A DNA stretch of 64,000 nucleotides from JAQUOA01 sp037443785 (GTDB lineage: Bacteria > Bacteroidota > Ignavibacteria > UBA10030 > UBA8401), in the NCBI GenBank assembly GCA_037443785.1, contig JBBINR010000004.1:1-64000 (forward strand). The letters are read 5' to 3'. The translations under genes and the position numbers were made by a program. Under the pieces are notes generated by a model, which saw only the letters and a program-made list of their open reading frames with translations, was not told the origin of the DNA and searched no databases. Below, piece after piece: positions 35,429-43,641 of this stretch (within the stretch, counting starts at the first letter, position 1; each line of letters starts with the position of its first letter).

Positions 35429-36595
35429 TTATGAAACAAACACTTTTGCGACATCAAGAAGCATTGACGGCTGATTCCACAACGCCGTTCTGAATATTCC
35501 TCCTAGCGTTCGTTTCTCTTCAGGAAGTTTCAATGCACTTTCACAGATATTGTTCAAAGTGGAATCATCAAAATATGAAATAGCAGTTTTGATGTTGTAA
35601 AATACATCGTGTCTCCATCCAAGACGTTTGTGCCAGCGCTTTTCATATTCGCTGAGATGGGAAACTTTTCCACTTTGGACCGCTTCGGCTGCGACCTGGC
35701 CGCCGATCATTCCGCCGATCATTCCGGAAATAATTCCTCCGCCGGAAACGGGATTCACCTGATGTGCTGCATCACCGACAAGAAGGACGTTTTCTTTCAC
35801 AATTTTGTCGCAGGTTTTTGCGCAAGGTACTCCACCAGCAATGTGTGTCAAAATTGCTGCGTGAGGGAATTTTTTATCAACAAATTCTTGTAAAAATTTT
35901 ATTGCAGATTTTTTCTTCGCTTCTTCAACCGCTAATCCTAGGCCAACATTCGCCGTTTTTTTTCCCTTCGGGAACACCCATAGATATCCGCCGGGGGATA
36001 CTTCATCACCAAAATAAAAGTCGAGTACATCTTCTTCGACATCAATTCCGGAAATTGTCATCTGGGCACAACTTTCCATATCGCGGATATGACATGTTGT
36101 ATTGATCCCTGCCCATTTACCGACACGGGATTCAACACCATCGGCGGCAATTACAATCTTGGCACGGATGTCGACTTTTTTATCTTTAATCAAGGCGCGG
36201 ACACCAACGATGTTTCCTTCTTCACGAAGCAGATCATAGACATATGCTTTTGTCACAACCTCGGCACCTTCTTTAGCCGCAAGTTTGGCAAGTTCGTAAT
36301 CAAAAATTCTCCGTTCAAGAACATAACCTGCACCATCTAATCGCGGAACAACACTTTTTCCATTCGGAGCAACTAATCGAAATTTAGTAACTGTTGATGC
36401 GATCCATTTCGGATCAGGCTGAATAAATTGAATGACTCCTTCATGACTTACCGCTTCTCCACATCTTACTGGATAACCGACATCACGATCCTTTTCAAGG
36501 ATTAAAACTTTTGCGCCACCAACTGCGGCATATCGTGCTGCGGTTGAACCGGCAGGACCTGCACCGACAACAATAATATCGTAATCAAATTTCAT
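35429..36595 (-). CDS. Geranylgeranyl-reductase-family FAD flavoprotein
   Basis: Encodes 388 residues. The N-terminal dinucleotide-binding motif is DIIVVGAGPAGSTAARYA, followed by VGYPVRCGEAVSHEG with the Cys typical of archaeal-type geranylgeranyl reductases, and VLLVGDAAHQVNPVSGGGI near residue 270. Such enzymes saturate prenyl chains of ether lipids, chlorophyll or menaquinone. A two-cluster ferredoxin gene is directly upstream and is the natural electron donor. The substrate here is unknown; the UbiA gene at 25487 in the same run hints at prenyl lipids. Confidence 0.87.
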   Translation of the reverse strand: MKFDYDIIVVGAGPAGSTAARYAAVGGAKVLILEKDRDVGYPVRCGEAVSHEGVIQFIQPDPKWIASTVTKFRLVAPNGKSVVPRLDGAGYVLERRIFDYELAKLAAKEGAEVVTKAYVYDLLREEGNIVGVRALIKDKKVDIRAKIVIAADGVESRVGKWAGINTTCHIRDMESCAQMTISGIDVEEDVLDFYFGDEVSPGGYLWVFPKGKKTANVGLGLAVEEAKKKSAIKFLQEFVDKKFPHAAILTHIAGGVPCAKTCDKIVKENVLLVGDAAHQVNPVSGGGIISGMIGGMIGGQVAAEAVQSGKVSHLSEYEKRWHKRLGWRHDVFYNIKTAISYFDDSTLNNICESALKLPEEKRTLGGIFRTALWNQPSMLLDVAKVFVS

Positions 36596-36596
36596 A

Positions 36597-36848
36597 TTAA
36601 AATTCTACCACCTGATTCAAATGTTGTGGAATTTCGTTTGGTAAATCAGCAATACCATCGCGGTGAAACTCTATTACTTCCCACGGACATGCCCATACAC
36701 ACTTCCGGCAGTTTGTGCACCGTTCTTCGATGATAGCAATTTTTGATTCTTGAAGTTCAATTGCGTCTTCCGGACATGACCCAACACAACATCCGCAAAA
36801 ATCACATTTACCCGGGACAATATGAATCATCAAGTACGGTTGAGCCAT
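36597..36848 (-). CDS. Two-cluster 4Fe-4S ferredoxin
   Basis: Encodes 83 residues. Two complete C-x2-C-x2-C-x3-C-P motifs: KCDFCGCCVGSCPE and CTNCRKCVWACPW, so two [4Fe-4S] clusters. It ends 1 nt before the geranylgeranyl-reductase-like gene and overlaps the FKBP stop by one base (TAATG), making a reductase-ferredoxin pair very likely. Confidence 0.92.
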   Translation of the reverse strand: MAQPYLMIHIVPGKCDFCGCCVGSCPEDAIELQESKIAIIEERCTNCRKCVWACPWEVIEFHRDGIADLPNEIPQHLNQVVEF

Positions 36849-37252
36849 TATTTTATCCCCAGAAGTTCCACTTCAAAAATTAATGTCGCGTTTGGCGGAA
36901 TAACTCCACCGGCGCCGCGTGCCCCATACCCTAACTCAGGAGGAATTGTAAATTTACTTTTTCCTCCGACTTTCATTGTCGCTACCCCATCATCCCAACC
37001 CTGAATGACCTGACCAACTCCGAATTGATATGAGAATGGTTTTCCGCGATCAACCGAACTGTCAAATTTCGTGCTATCTGTCAACCAACCTGTATAGTGT
37101 ACTGTTACAATTTGTCCCTGTTTCGGTGAGGCACCTGTTCCATCTTTTAAAATGTCTACTTTTACTCCAGATCTTGTCACAAATTTGTTCCTTTCACATC
37201 CTGTAATGGAAATGATTGCTATTAATACAATTATTAGAAATTTCGATTTCAT
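36848..37252 (-). CDS. FKBP-type peptidyl-prolyl isomerase, lipoprotein
   Basis: Encodes 134 residues. A lipoprotein signal (IVLIAIISITGC, lipid Cys at 19) leads to one FKBP domain: GQIVTVHYTGWLTDSTKFDS, GKPFSYQFGVGQVIQGWDDG, GYGARGAGGVIPPNATLIFE. It should isomerise X-Pro bonds in the periplasm, anchored to a membrane. It appears to be the first gene of the long envelope run down to yciI. Confidence 0.93.
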   Translation of the reverse strand: MKSKFLIIVLIAIISITGCERNKFVTRSGVKVDILKDGTGASPKQGQIVTVHYTGWLTDSTKFDSSVDRGKPFSYQFGVGQVIQGWDDGVATMKVGGKSKFTIPPELGYGARGAGGVIPPNATLIFEVELLGIK

Positions 37253-37361
37253 TTTTTTATTGAGTGATAGATAAAAATACTAAAAAGAGAGAGCACTTCC
37301 AAAAAGTATCATTGCAAGTTGACCGTTAATCACAACCGCATTTTTTTTTAATCCCATAAAA

Positions 37362-37395
37362 TAAAAAAATCCATCCGTCAACGACGAATGGATTT
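37362..37395 (-). terminator. Intrinsic terminator after the HU genes
   Basis: Stem of 13 positions (37367-37379 with 37383-37395) with one C/A mismatch and a 3-nt loop, followed on the minus strand by seven T. Lies about 20 nt after the HU stop at 37416. The remaining 100 nt to the FKBP start should hold that operon promoter; no clear boxes were found. Confidence 0.8.
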
Positions 37396-37415
37396 CTTAA
37401 AAGAGCTAATTCAGA

Positions 37416-37703
37416 TTATTTCTTCGCGAGAATGGCGTCTTTAGCCGCTTTTGCAACTTTAAACTTTACAACTTTCTTAGCGGGAATCTGAATGATTTCG
37501 CCTGTTGCAGGATTGCGTCCTTGTCGTGCTTTTCTGTCAACTAAAACTAATTTTCCAATACCAGGAATCGTGAATTGATTGACGGCTTCTTTATACGCCA
37601 ACGTTGCAATCTCTTCAAAAATTTCAGTTACTACTTTTTTCTTTAAGCCGAACTTATCTGCAAAATGACTTGCAATTTGGCTTTTTGTTAATGCTTTTCC
37701 CAT
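37416..37703 (-). CDS. HU-family DNA-binding protein (copy 1)
   Basis: Encodes 95 residues. Histone-like fold with the DNA-arm segment GRNPATGEIIQIPAKKVVKF. It shares all but about six of its first 88 residues with the copy just upstream (37739-38035), so the pair is a tandem duplication. Ribosome-binding site AAAGGAG lies 6 nt before the ATG. Only 35 nt separate the two genes, without a terminator. Confidence 0.93.
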   Translation of the reverse strand: MGKALTKSQIASHFADKFGLKKKVVTEIFEEIATLAYKEAVNQFTIPGIGKLVLVDRKARQGRNPATGEIIQIPAKKVVKFKVAKAAKDAILAKK

Positions 37704-37738
37704 TGTCGCTCCTTTATTAATGATGAGTAATGATGTAA

Positions 37739-38035
37739 TTAAACCTTCATAAACTTTTTCAAAATTTCAACCTTTGCTGCCTTCGCAACTTTAAATTTTA
37801 CAACTTTCTTTGCCGGAATCTGAATGATTTCGCCGGTTGCTGGATTACGTCCTTGACGAGCTTTTCTGTCAACAAGCACTAATTTACCAATGCCTGGAAG
37901 CGTAAACTGATTTACGGATTCCTTGTATGCCAATGTTGCGAGTTCTTCAAAGAACTCATTAACCACTTTCTTCTTCAATCCAAATTTATCTGCAAAATGG
38001 CTTGCGATTTGGCTTTTTGTCATTGCTTTCCCCAT
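37739..38035 (-). CDS. HU-family DNA-binding protein (copy 2)
   Basis: Encodes 98 residues of the same HU subtype as the neighbour: TKSQIASHFADKFGLKKKVV, then GRNPATGEIIQIPAKKVV. The C-terminus differs (ILKKFMKV instead of ILAKK). A strong ribosome-binding site AGGAG precedes the ATG, within a sequence similar to that of the other copy, so the leader was duplicated too. Confidence 0.93.
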   Translation of the reverse strand: MGKAMTKSQIASHFADKFGLKKKVVNEFFEELATLAYKESVNQFTLPGIGKLVLVDRKARQGRNPATGEIIQIPAKKVVKFKVAKAAKVEILKKFMKV

Positions 38036-38256
38036 GACGATCTCCTATTAATAGGTGATTAAAATTGTTAATTACAGTAACTCTCAAATAAACCTGCGTA
38101 AATATATGTATTTTCAATGTGAAGTCAAATAATTGTTTAAAAATAAAGGCATTTTTTAAAATTTTCAAAAAGTGAGCCAAATTTGATAGATTTCAAAAAA
38201 CCGTTGAAAAATGAATGATTTTTGCATTATTCATTTTTTTTCACGCCGATAAAGCA
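38036..38256. other. AT-rich intergenic region upstream of the HU genes
   Basis: About 220 very AT-rich nt between the upstream HU start and the next terminator. It must carry the HU promoter on the minus strand, but no confident boxes were identified. No RNA gene or repeat is evident. Confidence 0.4.
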
Positions 38257-38286
38257 AAAAAGCCCCAATAAATTCAAGGGCTTTTT
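38257..38286 (-). terminator. Intrinsic terminator after the small membrane protein gene
   Basis: Stem of 9 bp (AAAAAGCCC at 38257-38265 with 38278-38286) around a 12-nt loop; six T follow on the minus strand. It begins about 30 nt past the stop at 38315. Confidence 0.75.
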
Positions 38287-38314
38287 AAAAAAATATTTTT
38301 TTTTGTATTTCGAA

Positions 38315-38671
38315 TTACCACAAAAAGGCAATTGCAGTAACAACAAGAGCAGAGCTAAATGCAATGATCAAAAATCGATTGTTTGAATTTTGTTCTGAAC
38401 TGATTTTCCTTTTATGTAATGTTGCTGTAATGGCAATTACAATTGCAAGCAACATCTTTAGTCCGATTTTAACATGATTGATTTCGGAGATCATAATAAA
38501 AAAAAGAGCAAAGCCTGTCAGTAATTGCGTATGTGCGCACGACATAAAGATTGAAGCGAATTTCTTTTTCTTGTCAATACCCAACTCCTTTTTAATTAAA
38601 AGAAAAGCACCAAAGCCAATAATGCCTGCCATACCGGTCACATGCAATACATAGAAAATATCATGAAGCAT
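38315..38671 (-). CDS. Small four-helix membrane protein of unknown function
   Basis: Encodes 118 residues with four predicted membrane helices and several membrane-proximal His (H3, H10, H47, H66). The AAGGAG ribosome-binding site 5 nt before the ATG is strong. It stands alone, with its own terminator, and is divergent from the plus-strand gene at 38787. No family recognised; His residues could suggest heme or metal but nothing decides it. Confidence 0.7.
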   Translation of the reverse strand: MLHDIFYVLHVTGMAGIIGFGAFLLIKKELGIDKKKKFASIFMSCAHTQLLTGFALFFIMISEINHVKIGLKMLLAIVIAITATLHKRKISSEQNSNNRFLIIAFSSALVVTAIAFLW

Positions 38672-38734
38672 TTGTTTCTCCTTAATGATTAATTGTAGAA
38701 ATAAAATATCTTTTCGAGTTTATTATGGAATTTA

Positions 38735-38761
38735 TTGCTTACCAAAGAATTTAACTATAAT
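38735..38761 (+). promoter_or_regulatory. Candidate promoter for the unknown-obg-ruvB unit
   Basis: A perfect TATAAT lies at 38756-38761, about 26 nt before the start codon at 38787, with a weak TTGCTT at 38735-38740 (15-nt spacer). Spacing is short, so the -35 call is tentative. Confidence 0.35.
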
Positions 38762-38786
38762 TTGAAAGAAAACAGACCAAATACTG

Positions 38787-39872
38787 ATGTTCGAAAAAGA
38801 AATAGCACAACTCCATCATATTATTCAAAAGAATACCATCGGCAATGCCGATTCGGTTGCATTAAAACACATCGTAGAATCTAACATTCCAACCAATGTA
38901 AAAAGTTTCTTTAAAGCGGAAGTTGAATGGCTATTATTTACTGAGCGAAAAAAGGAACAACGATCTACCCTGTTCGATTATCAGCATGAAGATATCCAAT
39001 TGCTTCAAGAGCAAATGGATATGCTGCTCATGTATCATTATACATTCTCAAAAAAAGCATTCTTCCTATCTTTGGATCGCTGTATCCATTTTCTCTTCAA
39101 TTTTCTTTGCCGGCCACAATGGACATTGGAAAACTTTCTCTTTGAAGAAAAAGATACCATAAATGCCGATGAGTTGAAGGTAAAATTTAAATTTTGTTTT
39201 GATTATCGATACTATGGATTGATTGCAGATCAATATCTTCAATCGAAAAAAATGACGGAGCTATCAAAAGAGAATGCTATTGCTCTGTTCGATAAGATAG
39301 ATAATGAAATAATTAAAAATCACTCTGCAACAGAGCTGGCAAAGATGACAGAAACATTTTTTGATTTCGTCTCTTATATCCATCAACACGGCGAACAGAA
39401 TATTGAACGCGGAGTTCCGACAAAAGCGACCGTCTATTTTTTTGAAGACAAGCATCTCTCTTCAGTTGCACAACATCTTTTAAAGCTTCGCGACTTCGGC
39501 AAATCGCGCATAGAATACACCGAGCTGGTTCAAGAGTTAAAAGACTCGTATGTAAAAAAGGGGTTTTCCGTTGAAAAAGAATTTTCATATCTCAATCAAA
39601 AAGAAACTCGAAATAGTAATAACGTCTCTTTACAAGTGCCGGAATCTGAAAAAAAGTTGATCATCAAATCGATCTTTGGCGGCGAAGAGTCCCGATTTCG
39701 CTCAATCATTGGAAATATTCTTTTATCTGCTTCGTGGGATGACGCTTCTCTGGCTCTCGACCACTATTTTACAATGAACGATATCGATCCATTTTCACAC
39801 GAGGCGATAACACTTACTAATTCATTGCAATCTCATTTTTCCAATCAGCAATCGAAAGACGAACAACTCTAA
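38787..39872 (+). CDS. Unknown cytoplasmic protein coupled to obg
   Basis: Encodes 361 residues, largely helical with many Lys, Glu and aromatic residues and no signal peptide, membrane helix or known motif. There is a plausible central helical bundle and a low-complexity end (SNQQSKDEQL). Its stop overlaps the obg start as TAATG, so it is translated with obg and upstream of ruvB. I recognise no family; it could be lineage-restricted. Confidence 0.7.
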   Translation: MFEKEIAQLHHIIQKNTIGNADSVALKHIVESNIPTNVKSFFKAEVEWLLFTERKKEQRSTLFDYQHEDIQLLQEQMDMLLMYHYTFSKKAFFLSLDRCIHFLFNFLCRPQWTLENFLFEEKDTINADELKVKFKFCFDYRYYGLIADQYLQSKKMTELSKENAIALFDKIDNEIIKNHSATELAKMTETFFDFVSYIHQHGEQNIERGVPTKATVYFFEDKHLSSVAQHLLKLRDFGKSRIEYTELVQELKDSYVKKGFSVEKEFSYLNQKETRNSNNVSLQVPESEKKLIIKSIFGGEESRFRSIIGNILLSASWDDASLALDHYFTMNDIDPFSHEAITLTNSLQSHFSNQQSKDEQL

Positions 39873-40864
39873 TGTTTATAGACTCAGCAAAAATTTTTGT
39901 TAAATCAGGCAAGGGCGGCGATGGAATCATTCATTGGAGGCGAGAAAAATTTGTTCCCAAGGGCGGACCAGATGGCGGCAATGGCGGTGTCGGCGGGGAT
40001 GTTGTCATTCGCGCTGACAAACAATTGAATACGCTCCTGGATTTTCGGTACACAAAACGATTTATTGCCAAAAATGGAAATCCTGGCGAAGGGGCAAACA
40101 AAGAGGGACGTTCGGCCGAATCGATAACCATCAAAGTCCCAGCCGGAACAATTATTCGAAATTTTGAAACAGGTGAATTGCTTGCCGATTTAACAGAACA
40201 TGGGGAAGAAATTGTCATTGCCAAAGGAGGAAAAGGTGGAAAAGGTAATTGGGTATTCCGCTCTCCCACACTTCAAGCTCCACGCGTATGCACACCCGGC
40301 GAACCAGGACAAGAATTTTGGCTTGAACTTGAATTAAAACTTCTTGCCGACATTGGATTTGTCGGATTGCCGAACGCAGGGAAATCTACGCTCATTTCAA
40401 CAATCTCTGCCGCAAAGCCAAAAATTGCATCGTATCCTTTTACAACACTTGTTCCGAATCTTGGTTTAGTTCATTTTCAGGAGGAAAAAAGTTTTGTTGT
40501 CGCCGATATTCCGGGATTAAAAAAGGGAGCTCACGAAGGGAAGGGATTAGGTATTCAATTCTTGAAGCACATTGAACGGACAAAAGCTCTTCTCTATTTA
40601 ATAGACTGTACGAGTGAAAGCATTAAAGATGATTTCAAAGTGCTTGCAAACGAATTGAAGGCATTCAATACGGATCTTCCAAAGAAAAAAAGCATTGTTG
40701 CAATTACGAAACTTGATATTGCGGATGATGATTTACGGAAGGAATTGAAGAAAATAAAATTCCCAAAAGGTGTTCCCGTTTACTATATTTCTGCGGCAAC
40801 ACGGGAAGGTATTGACGATCTTGTGAGTGCGATGTGGAAGCTTGTGCAAAAGCATAGCAATTGA
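39872..40864 (+). CDS. obg: Obg/CgtA GTPase
   Basis: Encodes 330 residues. The glycine-rich Obg fold (1-158: GKGGDGIIHWRREKFVPKGG, GEGANKEGRS, KGGKGGKGN) precedes the G domain with GLPNAGKSTLIS (G1), ADIPGL (G3) and ITKLD (G4). There is no extra C-terminal OCT domain. Obg proteins assist 50S ribosome assembly and stress responses. Confidence 0.95.
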   Translation: MFIDSAKIFVKSGKGGDGIIHWRREKFVPKGGPDGGNGGVGGDVVIRADKQLNTLLDFRYTKRFIAKNGNPGEGANKEGRSAESITIKVPAGTIIRNFETGELLADLTEHGEEIVIAKGGKGGKGNWVFRSPTLQAPRVCTPGEPGQEFWLELELKLLADIGFVGLPNAGKSTLISTISAAKPKIASYPFTTLVPNLGLVHFQEEKSFVVADIPGLKKGAHEGKGLGIQFLKHIERTKALLYLIDCTSESIKDDFKVLANELKAFNTDLPKKKSIVAITKLDIADDDLRKELKKIKFPKGVPVYYISAATREGIDDLVSAMWKLVQKHSN

Positions 40865-40874
40865 GAAAAGCGGA

Positions 40875-41918
40875 ATGAAGAATCGTACATCCGAAAATAC
40901 AACAAACGAACAAAGCAGCACCGAAAAAGAGTTTGAGAATACACTCCGCCCTTCCGCATTTGAGGAGTTTTCAGGGCAGCAGAAGATCGTTGAGAATCTG
41001 AAAATTTTTATTGCCGCAGCAAAAAAAAGAGGTGAATCGCTTGATCACGTTCTTTTTACCGGCCCTCCGGGGCTTGGAAAAACTACACTCGCTTTTATCA
41101 TTGCGCATGAAATGGGAACAGATATTAAGGTCACATCGGGACCCGTGCTTGATAAACCTGCCGATCTTGCCGGCATTCTCACAAATTTAAATGAGGGTGA
41201 TGTTCTCTTCATCGATGAGATTCATCGCGTCAATGCTGTTGTGGAAGAATATTTGTACTCCGCAATGGAAGATTTTCGTCTTGATATTATGATCGACAGT
41301 GGACCAAGCGCGCGGTCAATTCAACTTGCGCTGCCAAAATTTACGCTCGTCGGTGCAACAACACGTGCCGGATTGCTTACTGCTCCGCTTCGTGCACGCT
41401 TTGGCATCACGAATCGTTTAGATTATTACTCTCCGGAAATCTTATTTAGAATCATCGTTCGATCTGCTACAATTCTTGGAATTGAAATTGATAAAGAAGG
41501 TGCGTCAGAAATTGCAAAACGATCCCGCGGAACACCACGTATTGCCAACCGCTTGTTGAGACGGTGCCGTGACTTTGCCGAAGCTGATACAAAACTTTCT
41601 CATCATAAAGGAGTTATAACGAAAGAAGTAGCGCAGCATTCATTGAAAGCTTTAGAAGTTGACGAACACGGTCTTGATGAAATGGATAAACGCATTCTTC
41701 ATGCTATTATCGACAAACATAATGGCGGACCCGTTGGTGTTTCCACGCTCGCTGTTGCCGTCGGAGAAGAAGCCGGAACAATTGAAGAAGTGTACGAGCC
41801 GTATTTGATTCTCGAAGGATTTATCAACCGCACTCCACGCGGCCGTGAAGCGACTAAATTGGCGTATCAACATTTTGGATTGACAAAGAAAAATTTAAAA
41901 CAGGACTCACTGTTTTAA
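40875..41918 (+). CDS. ruvB: Holliday-junction branch-migration helicase RuvB
   Basis: Encodes 347 residues from the ATG at 40875. AAA+ motor with FTGPPGLGKTTLAFIIA (Walker A), LFIDEIHRVN (Walker B), arginine finger region LVGATTRAGLLTAPLRARFG, and a winged-helix end carrying GRIFNRTPRGR-like residues (FINRTPRGREAT). RuvB hexamers drive branch migration with RuvA. No ruvA or ruvC is visible nearby. Followed by a strong terminator that includes its stop codon. Confidence 0.95.
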   Translation: MKNRTSENTTNEQSSTEKEFENTLRPSAFEEFSGQQKIVENLKIFIAAAKKRGESLDHVLFTGPPGLGKTTLAFIIAHEMGTDIKVTSGPVLDKPADLAGILTNLNEGDVLFIDEIHRVNAVVEEYLYSAMEDFRLDIMIDSGPSARSIQLALPKFTLVGATTRAGLLTAPLRARFGITNRLDYYSPEILFRIIVRSATILGIEIDKEGASEIAKRSRGTPRIANRLLRRCRDFAEADTKLSHHKGVITKEVAQHSLKALEVDEHGLDEMDKRILHAIIDKHNGGPVGVSTLAVAVGEEAGTIEEVYEPYLILEGFINRTPRGREATKLAYQHFGLTKKNLKQDSLF

Positions 41919-41930
41919 ATTTAATTTTTT
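41891..41930 (+). terminator. Strong intrinsic terminator at the end of ruvB
   Basis: Perfect 13-bp stem (41891-41903 with 41910-41922), 6-nt loop GACTCA, followed by AATTTTTT. The arms contain the last ruvB codons and its stop (41916-41918), so the terminator overlaps the coding sequence. Confidence 0.88.
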
Positions 41931-41939
41931 GTTGGACAT

Positions 41940-41945
41940 TATAAT
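41940..41945 (+). promoter_or_regulatory. Candidate -10 box for the aldehyde dehydrogenase gene
   Basis: A perfect TATAAT just after the ruvB terminator and about 54 nt before the ATG at 41999. No good -35 hexamer is seen 16-18 nt upstream, so this is tentative. Confidence 0.35.
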
Positions 41946-41998
41946 AGAATATTAACACTTTATTCAAGTTTATCGCCATCATTATTCCGACAATTCTT

Positions 41999-43633
41999 AT
42001 GGACAAAGATATTCAATCGATTCAGGAAGTTCGTGACCTACTGACAAAGGCAAAAGAAGCACAGCTTGCTTTCCGAAATTATTCCCAAGAACAGGTTGAT
42101 TCAATAGTAAAAGCAATGGTCGATGCAGGTTTCGCAGAGGCGGAACGGCTTGGACGAATGGCGCACGAAGAAACCGGTTTCGGGAAACCTGAGGATAAGA
42201 AGAAGAAAAATGAATTTGCCACGAAGCGAGTGTGGGAATCAATAAAAGATTTACGCACTGTCGGTGTTATCCGCGAAGACAAAGAGAAAAAGATTATCGA
42301 AATCGGCGAACCCATGGGAATTGTTGCCGCGTTGATCCCTTCGACCAATCCAACTTCAACGGCAATGTTCAAAGCAATTATTTCTGTAAAGGGTCGAAAT
42401 GGATTTGTCGCAAGCCCGCATCCGCGTGCAGCGAAATGCACACTTGAAGCACTTCGTATCGTCAATGATGCTGCGACAAAAGCCGGTGCACCGCAAGGTT
42501 TGATCGCTTGTTTGTCGGTTCCTTCGATTGAAGGAACCAACGAGTTGATGAAACATAAACTCACCGCAATTATTCTCGCTACCGGAAGTAATCCGATGGT
42601 CCGAGCTGCATACACTTCGGGCAAACCTGCCTATGGGGTGGGCTCCGGAAACGTTCCTGCATTCATCGAACGAACTGCGAACATCGAAAAGGCTGTTGCT
42701 GACATTGTTTCGGGAAAGCAATTTGATTATGGCGTACTGTGTTCAACAGAATCGGGCGTTATTGTTGATACACCGATCAAAGAAAAAGTGATTACTGAAT
42801 TCAAAAAACGAAAAGCCTATTTCGTCAACACGGAAGAGAAAGAAAAACTTTCAAACACAATGTTTGATAATAAAGGTGCGCTAAACCCGGACGTTGTTGG
42901 AAAATCGCCTGCATTCATTGCACAAAAAGCAGGATTTATCGTTCCTCCGGATACGAGTGTTCTCGTTACAGAACTTTCTGCAATTGGAAAAGGATATCCC
43001 TTATCAAGAGAAAAACTTTCACCTGTACTTTCATTTTTTACAGCCGACGGATGGCGCGAAGGATGTCATCTCTGCTTTGATATGTTAGAATTTGGCGGAC
43101 TCGGCCACACGATGGTCATTCATTCAACAGATGAAGATATTGTTTTAAAATTTGGGTTGGAAAAACCGGCGTGCAGAATTTTGGTGAACACACAATCTGC
43201 ACTCGGAGCTGTCGGATACACAAATGAACTTCTCCCTTCGATGACACTTGGACCGGGAACATTTGGACGTTCAATTATTTCTGATAATGTTTCTGCTAAA
43301 CATCTCATTAACATTAAACGATTAGCATTTGAAACCAGACCAATCAATTTGCCCTCAACAAATAGTGAGCCGTTATCAATTCCTCATATTAAGAAAACAG
43401 TAACTGACCAACCCGTTATCCCTGCCCCAGCAAAATTCGATGGATCTCAACCGCTTCCACAGCATAGTTGGATTGAAGAAATTGAAGAACGAATCCGGCT
43501 CAAAGCAGGAAATGCACCGGTTGGAATTAAGAATGAACCACCAAAAGTCAAGAGTGAGAGGGATGAAGAAAAGTTTGGCGAAGGAATCTCCAAAGACAAA
43601 GTTGATGAACTGATTCGGCAGTTTTCAAAATAA
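41999..43633 (+). CDS. CoA-acylating aldehyde dehydrogenase with a C-terminal extension
   Basis: Encodes 544 residues. The core (1-450) has the Rossmann block IPSTNPTSTAMFK, GVGSGNVPAFIERTANIEKA and catalytic Cys248 in FDYGVLCSTES, the EutE/PduP/AdhE-N type that converts an aldehyde plus CoA and NAD to acyl-CoA. Beyond the core, about 95 residues form a Pro/Ser-rich linker, a helix (SWIEEIEERIRLK) and a terminal amphipathic helix (ISKDKVDELIRQFSK), looking like an encapsulation peptide of microcompartment enzymes. No shell genes are in the window. Substrate not determinable. Followed by the AAG gene, 8 nt later. Confidence 0.85.
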   Translation: MDKDIQSIQEVRDLLTKAKEAQLAFRNYSQEQVDSIVKAMVDAGFAEAERLGRMAHEETGFGKPEDKKKKNEFATKRVWESIKDLRTVGVIREDKEKKIIEIGEPMGIVAALIPSTNPTSTAMFKAIISVKGRNGFVASPHPRAAKCTLEALRIVNDAATKAGAPQGLIACLSVPSIEGTNELMKHKLTAIILATGSNPMVRAAYTSGKPAYGVGSGNVPAFIERTANIEKAVADIVSGKQFDYGVLCSTESGVIVDTPIKEKVITEFKKRKAYFVNTEEKEKLSNTMFDNKGALNPDVVGKSPAFIAQKAGFIVPPDTSVLVTELSAIGKGYPLSREKLSPVLSFFTADGWREGCHLCFDMLEFGGLGHTMVIHSTDEDIVLKFGLEKPACRILVNTQSALGAVGYTNELLPSMTLGPGTFGRSIISDNVSAKHLINIKRLAFETRPINLPSTNSEPLSIPHIKKTVTDQPVIPAPAKFDGSQPLPQHSWIEEIEERIRLKAGNAPVGIKNEPPKVKSERDEEKFGEGISKDKVDELIRQFSK

Positions 43634-43641
43634 CAAATGCA

